The notes under the pieces: generated by a model
Told to the model about the DNA's origin: nothing
What the model saw: only the letters and a program-made list of their open reading frames with translations
Databases searched by the model: none
In this document: positions 9,317-16,316 of the stretch, piece by piece
How positions within the stretch are numbered: the first letter of the stretch is position 1
Layout of the letters: each line of letters starts with the position of its first letter
DNA from: Sphaerisporangium flaviroseum
GTDB lineage: Bacteria > Actinomycetota > Actinomycetes > Streptosporangiales > Streptosporangiaceae
Reading direction: 5' to 3'
DNA length: 64,000 nucleotides
Assembly (NCBI RefSeq): GCF_039537005.1
Contig: NZ_BAAAZR010000039.1
Coordinates: 1 to 64,000 of the forward strand
Position numbers and translations under genes: made by a program

Positions 9317-9342
9317 CTGGCCTAAAGAGGTCTGGCCTAAAG
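9317..9342. repeat. Two 11-bp direct repeats in the divergent control region
   Basis: CTGGCCTAAAG occurs at 9317-9327 and 9332-9342 (15-bp period) inside the 334-bp region between the divergent small-peptide gene (start 9231) and the AsnRS-like gene (start 9566). Tandem short repeats in such a place are candidate operators for the SARP, LuxR or XRE regulators nearby. No experimental support. Confidence 0.35.
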
Positions 9343-9565
9343 GTGCCTGACTTCGGCGGGGACGCCTGACCTGGAACGCGCCGGGGCCGGTGTGACGGGA
9401 ACCGGCAGGTCCGTGAACGCGCGAGGACGCGAACCGGAAGGCATGCGGCAGTTGGCCACCTCCCGTCATGGCCGTTGCACGCCTCGCAGATGCCTGGACA
9501 CCCTTCGTTTCGGTGCCACACGATGAATGTGAAGATCCCTTTGATTCTGCTCGTGAAAGGTCGTC

Positions 9566-10588
9566 ATGCCGCAACCGAACGTTATTGCCCCACGTTCGTG
9601 GATTGAGCCTGCCAAGCATTACCTGACCGTTCTTGAGAATCCGTGGTATCAGAATCTGGTGGTGCTCCAGGATGTCATCTCGCATCGGACCACTGAATTC
9701 TGGACGTCCAGGAACGCTCGCTGTCTCCATTTGCCGATAACGACGGGGTCCATTTCCAGCCCCATGGGCCGCGGCAGCGACAGCACCCCCGTTCGGGTCG
9801 ACCTCGATGGGGTTCCCACCTATCTCGCTGATTCGATGCAGTTCATGCTTGAGTTCGGCTGCCGGCTGTCCCCCGGCGGGGCGTATTACCTGATGCCCTC
9901 GTTCAGAGGCGAACCCGCCGACCGGACGCACCTGTGCCAGTTCTTCCACAGCGAGGCGGAGATCGTGGGCGGCCTGGACAGCGTGATGGGGACCGTGGAG
10001 GAGTACCTGAGGCATCTCGCCGAGGGGCTGCTCGTCCATGGGCGGGCCGCGATACTGGACGCGGCGGGAACCGTGGACCACCTGGAGGAGCTCGCCGGGT
10101 CGGCCGCCCTCCCGCGCATCACGTTCGACGAGGCGGTGGCCCGGCTGCGCTCGTCCCCGGAGTTCGTGGCCGAGCCGGAGCCGGGGAGCCGCAGCCTCAC
10201 CCGGGCCGGTGAACGCGAGCTCATAGAGCAATTCGGCGGATACGTGTGGGTGACCCACATGGACCACCTCAGCGTGCCGTTCTACCAGGCCTTCGCCCCC
10301 GGCGACCCGGGCAAGGCACTGAGCGCGGACCTGCTGTTCGGCATCGGGGAGACGGTCGGATCGGGGGAGCGGCACACCGACGCCGCCGAGCTCGAACGCG
10401 CGTTACGCCTGCACGAGGTGCCGGCGGACCACTACCAGTGGTACGTGACGATGAAAGAACGTCATCCGCTGCGCACGTCCGGTTTCGGGCTCGGCGTCGA
10501 ACGTTTCCTGCTGTGGGCCATGAAACACGAGGACATCCGCGATCTGGCGTTGCTGCTGCGTTTCAACGGCCAGCAGATCCTTCCCTGA
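9566..10588 (+). CDS. AsnRS-like class II aminoacyl-tRNA synthetase paralogue lacking the anticodon-binding domain
   Basis: A 340-aa protein matching the catalytic core of asparaginyl/aspartyl-tRNA synthetases. Motif 2 is visible as MPSFRGE (Arg114), followed by THLCQFFHSEAEIV, the counterpart of the RHLxEFxxxExE stretch. Motif 3 is GFGLGVERFLLW (about 306-317, Arg313) followed by MKHEDIRDL. The usual N-terminal OB-fold anticodon-binding domain (about 100 aa) is absent, so normal tRNA charging is unlikely. By analogy with AsnRS-derived asparagine synthetases and other synthetase paralogues, it probably activates an amino acid as adenylate and passes it to a small acceptor. ATG 9566 has GAAAGG upstream. 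First gene of the core operon, 25 bp ahead of a methyltransferase. Confidence 0.85.
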   Translation: MPQPNVIAPRSWIEPAKHYLTVLENPWYQNLVVLQDVISHRTTEFWTSRNARCLHLPITTGSISSPMGRGSDSTPVRVDLDGVPTYLADSMQFMLEFGCRLSPGGAYYLMPSFRGEPADRTHLCQFFHSEAEIVGGLDSVMGTVEEYLRHLAEGLLVHGRAAILDAAGTVDHLEELAGSAALPRITFDEAVARLRSSPEFVAEPEPGSRSLTRAGERELIEQFGGYVWVTHMDHLSVPFYQAFAPGDPGKALSADLLFGIGETVGSGERHTDAAELERALRLHEVPADHYQWYVTMKERHPLRTSGFGLGVERFLLWAMKHEDIRDLALLLRFNGQQILP

Positions 10589-10613
10589 CCGGTCCCCTTG
10601 AGAAAGACCTCCG

Positions 10614-11459
10614 ATGACGCAGACAGAAGTGCTCGAATATTTCCGCAAGAAGGCCGACGACTATGACCGGGTGGACGAACAGGTCTACTGGCGGCTGTCG
10701 GACCAGCTCCTGTGGGAGGCGCTGCAGGACCACGTACTGCCCCGCCTTCCCCAAGGCGGGCGGCTCCTGGACGCCGGTGGCGGCACGGGGCGGTGGACGC
10801 ACAGGCTGTTGAGGGAACGCCGCGATCTCACCTGCGTGCTGTTCGACCTCAGCCCGGACATGACCCGGCACGCCACCGCCAAGGCGGAGCAGGACGGCTA
10901 CCTCGACCGTCTGAGCGTCGTCAACGGCGATCTGATGGAGGTGGCCGACCGGCTCGGCGGCGAACGCTTCGACCTGGTCATCAGCTTCCACAACGTGCTG
11001 GGGTTCGTGGCGGATCCCGACGAGGTGCTCCGGCAGCTCGTCATGCTGATGGCGCCCGGCGCCCAGCTGGCGCTGGTCCTGCCCAACCGCTATCACGCGG
11101 CCTTCTTCAACGTCCATGTCGGCGCGCTCGACGAGGCGGAGTCGGCGCTGGCCGAGGCCCGGGGGCGGTTCACCCCCGACATGCCGGTCATGCATCTGTT
11201 CACGCCCGCGTTGCTGCAGCAGACGCTGACCGCGCTGGGCCTGGCCGTCTCGGTCAGGTCGGGGTTCCCGGCGTTCATCTACCCGGGCTACCAGGAGACC
11301 CAGATCGAAGGCACCAGCGCGGGGGTGTCGAGGAGTCTGGCCGATCCGCTCAGGTACGAGCGCGTTCTGCGGATGGAACGGCGCGCGCGCGTCGAGCCGG
11401 ATCTGGCCGAACGCGGCAACAACCTCTTCTTCGTCGCCCGCCGAGAGCACGTGGAGTAA
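10614..11459 (+). CDS. Class I SAM-dependent methyltransferase
   Basis: 281 aa with a Rossmann-type methyltransferase core. SAM motif I is LLDAGGGTGRW (about residues 51-61), the acidic residue after strand 2 is in CVLFDLS, and the motif II/III region is FDLVISFHNVLGF. A C-terminal region (about 165-281) probably shapes the substrate site. It lies between the AsnRS-like and MccF-like genes with 3-25 bp spacing, so it is part of the operon and probably a tailoring N- or O-methyltransferase. The substrate cannot be read from sequence. Confidence 0.86.
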   Translation: MTQTEVLEYFRKKADDYDRVDEQVYWRLSDQLLWEALQDHVLPRLPQGGRLLDAGGGTGRWTHRLLRERRDLTCVLFDLSPDMTRHATAKAEQDGYLDRLSVVNGDLMEVADRLGGERFDLVISFHNVLGFVADPDEVLRQLVMLMAPGAQLALVLPNRYHAAFFNVHVGALDEAESALAEARGRFTPDMPVMHLFTPALLQQTLTALGLAVSVRSGFPAFIYPGYQETQIEGTSAGVSRSLADPLRYERVLRMERRARVEPDLAERGNNLFFVARREHVE

Positions 11460-11462
11460 GGG

Positions 11463-12533
11463 ATGTCTCCACCGACCCCCTCTCACGGCCGCGACGGGCG
11501 ACTCCGCCCTGCCGTCCCGCCGCTCCCCGCGCCGCTGCGGCCGGGCGACACGGTAGGGCTCTGCTCTCCGTCGATGCCGCACGCCGCCCGGTTTCCAAGG
11601 CGCCGCGCCCGTGCGGTGGCCGCCCTCGGCGCGGCCGGGTACAAGGTGCGGGAGGGCGGCAACTGGCTGATGGACACCGGCCACACCGCCGGCGGCCCGC
11701 GAGAGCGGGCCGAAGACGTCCACGAGCTGTTCGCGGACCCGCAGGTACGGGCCGTCATGACCGCCATCGGCGGCTACAACGCCAACCAGCTCCTGGACCT
11801 GCTCGACTACGACCTGATCGGCGGACATCCCAAGCTGCTGATCGGCTACAGCGACGCCACCGCGCTGCTGCTGGCCGTGTGGAAACGTACCGGGCTGAGG
11901 GTGGTGATGGGCCCCCAGCTCCTGCCGCAATGGGGCGAGCCCGGCGGCTGCCTGCCCTATACGGCGGCGATGCTGGACCGGACCGTGGCGGTACCCCACC
12001 CTCTGGGCGAGGTTCCCTTTCCCGAGGAGCAGGTGACCGAGTTCCTCGCCTGGGACTCGGCCGACGACCGTCCCCGACGCTGCGGGCAGGCACCCCCGGT
12101 GCGGACGCTCCAGGAGGGGGAGGCCGAGGGGTTTCTCATCGGGGCGAACCTGGACACACTGCTGAGGCTGGCCGGTACGGACTTCTGGCCGGACCTGCAC
12201 GGCGCGGTGCTCCTGGTGGAGACGGCGAGCGCTGAGATCGGCGAGATCGAGGCACAGCTCACCCAGCTACGCCATCTGGGAGTGTTCGACCAGATCCGGG
12301 CGCTCGGGCTCGGGAGGTTCACCGATCCCGCCCTGGACCTGATGCCCGAACTGGCGTCCGTGGTCGGACGGGCGGCGCGGGGCTTTCGCGGCCCGATCCT
12401 CAGCGGGCTCCCCCTGGGGCACACCGACCCGATCATGTGCGTGCCGTTCGGGGCGCGGGCCCTGCTGTGCGCGGGAGCGGAAAAGAGGCTGGCGGTGCTC
12501 GAAGCCGCGGTCGCAGAGGACGGCCCGCGGTGA
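11463..12533 (+). CDS. MccF/LD-carboxypeptidase-like (S66) protein with nucleophile Ser replaced by Ala
   Basis: 356 aa of peptidase family S66. Family features are clear: the start of the fold PGDTVGLCSPS (about 28-37), the MccF-type stretch IGGYNANQLLDLLDYDLIG (102-120), IGYSDATALLLA (128-138), ANLDTLLRLAGT, VET and GLPLGHTDP. S66 enzymes use Ser-Glu-His. Glu253 and His320 are present, but the Ser of the MccF-type GG-N-S-N motif is Ala107 (codon GCC). Known MccF confers immunity by hydrolysing aminoacyl-nucleotide toxins such as processed microcin C. Here a binding/sequestering role or a lost activity is more likely than normal hydrolysis. It follows the methyltransferase by 3 bp and overlaps the next gene by 4 bp. 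Confidence 0.85.
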   Translation: MSPPTPSHGRDGRLRPAVPPLPAPLRPGDTVGLCSPSMPHAARFPRRRARAVAALGAAGYKVREGGNWLMDTGHTAGGPRERAEDVHELFADPQVRAVMTAIGGYNANQLLDLLDYDLIGGHPKLLIGYSDATALLLAVWKRTGLRVVMGPQLLPQWGEPGGCLPYTAAMLDRTVAVPHPLGEVPFPEEQVTEFLAWDSADDRPRRCGQAPPVRTLQEGEAEGFLIGANLDTLLRLAGTDFWPDLHGAVLLVETASAEIGEIEAQLTQLRHLGVFDQIRALGLGRFTDPALDLMPELASVVGRAARGFRGPILSGLPLGHTDPIMCVPFGARALLCAGAEKRLAVLEAAVAEDGPR

Positions 12534-13045
12534 CCGGCGAGGCGGTGCCAGAGCGGGTGGGCAGAAAGCCCGCCCTCATGGCGGCGATCCTCGGAGCAGT
12601 CCTGGTGGGGCAGTTCTTCCATACGGTCGTCGATCGCAACCGCTGGCCCTTCTGCTCCAACAACATGTTCAATCGCACGCTGCCGCGCAGGTTCCCCCAG
12701 CTGCGGATCAGGCTCAGGGACGGGGACGAGTGGACGGGCCTGCGCCAGGTCTACGGCCTCATGCCACTGGAGTTCTTCAGGGTCGTCGACATCTTCGCCG
12801 TGATCCTGCTCGAGAACCAGGACGAGGAGCTGAAGGACAGGTTCTGCCGGACGATCCTGCGCCGGCTCAACACACGGCCGTGGGCCGCGTTCGACGAGGT
12901 AGGACGCTCGGAACGGCCGACACATCCCCGTGGTTTCACCGGGTTGGAGGTACTCATGGTCACTGTCGACGTCGCAGACTACCGCATGGCCGATGACGGG
13001 CCGCTCTACGACCACCAGGTGCTGTACCGCTGCGAGGCCGACTGA
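12530..13045 (+). CDS. Hypothetical single-pass membrane protein upstream of an HTTM-like gene
   Basis: 171 aa from a GTG overlapping the previous stop (GTGA). One hydrophobic segment (about residues 16-33, LMAAILGAVLVGQFFHTVV) is followed by RNRWPFCSNNMFN and a soluble C-terminal domain. No catalytic motif recognised. It is translationally coupled to the HTTM-like membrane protein (TGATG overlap at 13045), so the two probably form one membrane unit. Function unknown. Confidence 0.7.
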   Translation: MTGEAVPERVGRKPALMAAILGAVLVGQFFHTVVDRNRWPFCSNNMFNRTLPRRFPQLRIRLRDGDEWTGLRQVYGLMPLEFFRVVDIFAVILLENQDEELKDRFCRTILRRLNTRPWAAFDEVGRSERPTHPRGFTGLEVLMVTVDVADYRMADDGPLYDHQVLYRCEAD

Positions 13046-13890
13046 TGCGGCGCAAGCTGTCGGACATCCTCTTCCGGCAGGCGGACGCCGCCGACCGGCT
13101 GCCACTCGTGCGCGTGAGCCTGGGCGCCGCGGTCCTGCGCACCATCGTCCAGATGCCCCCGGGCTCCTTCTTCGCCGAACACCAGGACACGGTGATGGCG
13201 GTGCGGCAGCGCGGCGATCGCGCGGTCAGGCTGACCGCCTTCCAGTTCAACGCGCTCCGCCTGCTGTCGCTGGCCAGCGTCGGTCTGTGGACGATCGGGG
13301 TACGCCATGCCGCGGTGCGGGCCACGGCGGCCGCCAGCTTCGCCGTCCTCAACGGGTACGTCGCCCAGTTCCACCCTCGGCTGTGGAGCTACAACAGCCA
13401 TCTCAACCTGTTCCTCTGCGCCGCGACCGCGGTCGACACCACCAAATGGCTGAGCGTCGGCAAGCGCCCTCCCGTGGCGAGCACGAAAGACGAGGCGCAG
13501 CTCCAGTCCCTGGCCCTCACCGCCATGCAGCTCGGCTCGGCGGCGATCTACAGCCAGGCCGGCCTGTCGAAGATCCTGCACGGAAAGGTGCGGTGGATGA
13601 GCCAGGGAACCACGCTCAAAGGCGCCCTGGCCGTGCTCGGGACGCCCGCCGGACACCGGCTCAGCGCCAACGACTCGCTGATGCGGGCACTGAGCGTGGT
13701 GACCGTCGCCGGGGAGGCCGCCTTCCTGCCGCTGCTGGTGACACGCTGGAAGGACCGCAGGCTGATCGCGCTCGGCGCGATCGCCTTCCACCTCGCGACC
13801 AAACGCCTCCTGGGCATCTCGTTCTGGCACCTGTGGGCGTTGTACCCGGCCCTGTTCATCGTCGCGGCCCCGGGAGGCGACCGTAGGTGA
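13045..13890 (+). CDS. HTTM-like (vitamin K-dependent carboxylase-related) membrane protein
   Basis: 281-aa polytopic protein with about five or six hydrophobic segments. HTTM-like signatures include WSYNSHLNLFL (about 113-123), IYSQAGLSKILHGKVRW (about 171-187) and the paired Trp/His region near the C-terminus (FWHLWALYPALFIV). HTTM proteins resemble the membrane part of gamma-carboxylase, and in bacteria are often found with DCC/DUF393 thiol-redox proteins; one such gene occurs at 30683 in this cluster. Role here unknown: membrane modification or export of an intermediate are possibilities. ATG overlaps the preceding stop. Confidence 0.72.
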   Translation: MRRKLSDILFRQADAADRLPLVRVSLGAAVLRTIVQMPPGSFFAEHQDTVMAVRQRGDRAVRLTAFQFNALRLLSLASVGLWTIGVRHAAVRATAAASFAVLNGYVAQFHPRLWSYNSHLNLFLCAATAVDTTKWLSVGKRPPVASTKDEAQLQSLALTAMQLGSAAIYSQAGLSKILHGKVRWMSQGTTLKGALAVLGTPAGHRLSANDSLMRALSVVTVAGEAAFLPLLVTRWKDRRLIALGAIAFHLATKRLLGISFWHLWALYPALFIVAAPGGDRR

Positions 13891-13945
13891 AGGGTGTTCA
13901 CCGCGCACGCCCGCACGTCCTGACCCAGCGCTGGGAGGGCCGGCC

Positions 13946-15229
13946 ATGGCGCGCCAGCTGACCGACGACCATCTACCGGTGGCCACCCGCCTTCGCCGGA
14001 ACCTGGAGCGGCTGACCGCGGACTTCACCGGCCATTTCCTCCGGGAGGGCGCCGAGGAACTCGTGCCCGAGCCCACCGTGCCGCGCGACGACCCGACCGT
14101 CCTGTTCACCAACTCCGCGGTGGTGGCCTTCAAGCCCTACCTGCGCGGTGAGCTCGCACTGGGCGGCAGGACCCTGGTGGTCACCCAGCCGTGCGTCAGG
14201 GCGCACAACCTGAAGACCATGTTCGCCGAGGCGTTCGCACCCGAGTTCGTCCTGCAGTTCACCATGCTGGCCGCACTCGCGCCGGACGGCGCCGCGTTGA
14301 CCCGGGCGATCGCGCGGTTCTTCGGCGGCACACTGAACCTGGACGGTTCACAGGTCCTGATGAAAGCGGCGTCGGACGACCACGACCTGCACACCGGCTG
14401 GCCGGCCGGCTGGTCGCCGCCTGTCGCCCGCGACACCGAGCGGCGGCGCTACTACCGCTGGAAGTTCGGTGAGCCCCGGATGACCGGCAGGGGCGCCACC
14501 TTCGCCATCGCGCAGGGTCCGGGGAGATGGCGAGACCTGGGCAACCTCATCGCCTTCGAGTGGGACGGCCGTACGGTCGGGTACGGATTCGGAATAGGCC
14601 TTGAGACGCTGGCCGCGTGCCTTGGCCGGAGCCGCTGGGTGATAGACGCGATGCCCATCGGGGCGCTGCCGCCCGCGGAGAGCGAGCAGGAGGCGAAACT
14701 CGCGGACCTGCTAGGCCTGCTCGCCCGCCTGTACCACAACGGCATCGCCGTATCCGGCCGCGCGCAGGGGTACATCATGCGTAAGGCGTTGATCGCCCTT
14801 GACCACCTGGCGGCCGGGCTGGGCGTCCCGGAAAGGGAACTGCTGGCCAGGATGCGCGCGATCGCGGTCGTGCAGGGCCGCGGCGAGGACCTGGCCGGCG
14901 CCTTGCGGGGAGATCTCGAGCGGCTGCGCTCCCGGCCCGAGGCGGTGCGCTCGCTCGATCTGTCGCTGCGCTGCCGACGGGAGGTGACCCCCGAGACGCT
15001 GTGCGCCGCCATCGACCGTATCGCCGTACCTGACGTGCTCAGCATCGAATCGTCGATCTCCGACGTCTGGCGCGGTCCTTCCCTCGGCGAGGACGAGCAC
15101 TCCGTCACCATCTCACTCGCCCTGTCGACCCGGCACCCGATGAGGCCCCCACAGGTGCGGGCGGCACTGCGAACGGTGACCCGCGAGCTCGCGGAGAAGT
15201 ACGGGGTCGTCCTGCGCGGCCAGGTCTGA
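13946..15229 (+). CDS. AlaRS-like class II synthetase paralogue with C-terminal FDX-ACB-like domain
   Basis: 427 aa. The N-terminal half resembles the alanyl-tRNA synthetase core: LFTNSAVVAFKPYLRGE (53-69) and TQPCVRAHNLKTMF (80-93) match the AlaRS pattern of FTNAGMNQFKPYF and QKCVRAG. Motif 3 is seen as GFGIGLETL (214-222), where the usual Glu-Arg is Glu-Thr. The AlaRS tRNA-recognition, editing and C-Ala domains are missing. The last about 80 residues (SISDVWRGPSL, HSVTISLALSTRHP, LAEKYGVVLRG) look instead like the ferredoxin-fold anticodon-binding domain of PheRS beta. This mix is unusual. It may form adenylates or assemble with the PheRS-like subunits encoded 52 bp downstream. The FDX-ACB assignment is by eye. 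Confidence 0.72.
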   Translation: MARQLTDDHLPVATRLRRNLERLTADFTGHFLREGAEELVPEPTVPRDDPTVLFTNSAVVAFKPYLRGELALGGRTLVVTQPCVRAHNLKTMFAEAFAPEFVLQFTMLAALAPDGAALTRAIARFFGGTLNLDGSQVLMKAASDDHDLHTGWPAGWSPPVARDTERRRYYRWKFGEPRMTGRGATFAIAQGPGRWRDLGNLIAFEWDGRTVGYGFGIGLETLAACLGRSRWVIDAMPIGALPPAESEQEAKLADLLGLLARLYHNGIAVSGRAQGYIMRKALIALDHLAAGLGVPERELLARMRAIAVVQGRGEDLAGALRGDLERLRSRPEAVRSLDLSLRCRREVTPETLCAAIDRIAVPDVLSIESSISDVWRGPSLGEDEHSVTISLALSTRHPMRPPQVRAALRTVTRELAEKYGVVLRGQV

Positions 15230-15281
15230 GACCCACTCAACGTCCGAACACCTCGATCACCCCAGAACCGGCGGAGCGAAG

Positions 15282-16316
15282 TTGGCAGAGTCAGAGGAGA
15301 TGTACGCGCGATTCTCGGCGGACCTCGAAGGAGCCGCGACGAGGAGCGAACTGGCGGCCGTGCAGAACCGCCACCTGGGGCGCGCCAGTCGTATCAAAGA
15401 GGAGTTCCGCCGCCTCGGGGAGCTTCCCGAGCCGCAGCGCCGGGCCCGTGCCTCCATGCTCAACGACCTGGCCCGGCGCATGCGCGAGGAGGTGGACGGC
15501 AGGATCGAGGCCGCACAGGCGGCGGAGAGCGAGCAGCGGCTCGCCTCCGAGTGGCTCGACATGTCGCTGCCCGGCCAGGCGCCTCGCCGCGGAGCCTGGC
15601 ATCCCCTGACGGAGGTCGAGCGCCGCTGTCTGGAGGTGCTGCGCCGGCTGGGTTTCGAGCGTGCGGACGGTCCCGAGGTCGAGGACCCGTACCACAACTT
15701 TGACGCGCTCAACATCCCGCAGCACCACCCGGCCAGGGACATGCAGGACACCTTCTGGCTGGACGCGGGGTTGCTGTTGCGCTCCCACACGACCACGATC
15801 CAGGCGCGGGTGCTGAGCGCGCGGCCGCGGCCGCCCGTGAAGGTGGCGGCGGCGGGCCGTGTCTACCGCAACGAGGCGGTGGACGCGACGCATATGGCGA
15901 TGTTCCACCAGCTGGAGGGGTTCTGGCTGGAGCCCGGACTCACGATGGGGCACCTGAAGGAGATCCTCGTCTACGTCGCCCGTGCACTGTACGGCCGGCG
16001 GGTGAAGCTGCGCTTCAAGCCCAAGTACTACCCCTACACCGAGCCCTCGGTGGGCTTGGACATCGCCTGCACGGCCTGCGGGGGAGAGGGCTGCGAGGCC
16101 TGTCACCGCGTCGGCTGGGTGACCATCATCGGCGCCGGGATGATCCACCCCGCGGTGCTGCGCGAGTTCGGATACGACCGTGACGGCGTCAGGGGCATCG
16201 CCTTCGGCTGGGGCACCACCCGGATGACCGCGCAGTGGCTCGGTATCTCCAAGGTGCGATCGCTGTACGCGCCGAACCAGCGCCGGCTGGCCTACCTGCA
16301 CCGAGGAGTCGCATGA
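15282..16316 (+). CDS. pheS: Phenylalanyl-tRNA synthetase alpha-like subunit (cluster paralogue)
   Basis: 344 aa, close to normal bacterial PheS length. The N-terminal region (about 1-95) is a helical coiled-coil arm, and the catalytic core shows YHNFDALNIPQHHPARDMQDTF, GRVYRNEAVDATHMAMFHQLEG and YYPYTEPS, all near-canonical. Four cysteines (CTACGGEGCEAC) form a likely Zn site before VGWVTIIGAGMIHP. Motif 3 reads IAFGWGTTRM, where canonical PheS has FAFGMGIERL: the Arg stays (314) but the Ile-Glu pair is Thr-Thr (312-313). TTG 15282 with GGAG upstream is the best start; the next ATG sits directly on a ribosome site. It overlaps the beta-like gene (ATGA). Phe-type activation is plausible, but either immunity or a biosynthetic role could explain it. 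Confidence 0.88.
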   Translation: MAESEEMYARFSADLEGAATRSELAAVQNRHLGRASRIKEEFRRLGELPEPQRRARASMLNDLARRMREEVDGRIEAAQAAESEQRLASEWLDMSLPGQAPRRGAWHPLTEVERRCLEVLRRLGFERADGPEVEDPYHNFDALNIPQHHPARDMQDTFWLDAGLLLRSHTTTIQARVLSARPRPPVKVAAAGRVYRNEAVDATHMAMFHQLEGFWLEPGLTMGHLKEILVYVARALYGRRVKLRFKPKYYPYTEPSVGLDIACTACGGEGCEACHRVGWVTIIGAGMIHPAVLREFGYDRDGVRGIAFGWGTTRMTAQWLGISKVRSLYAPNQRRLAYLHRGVA

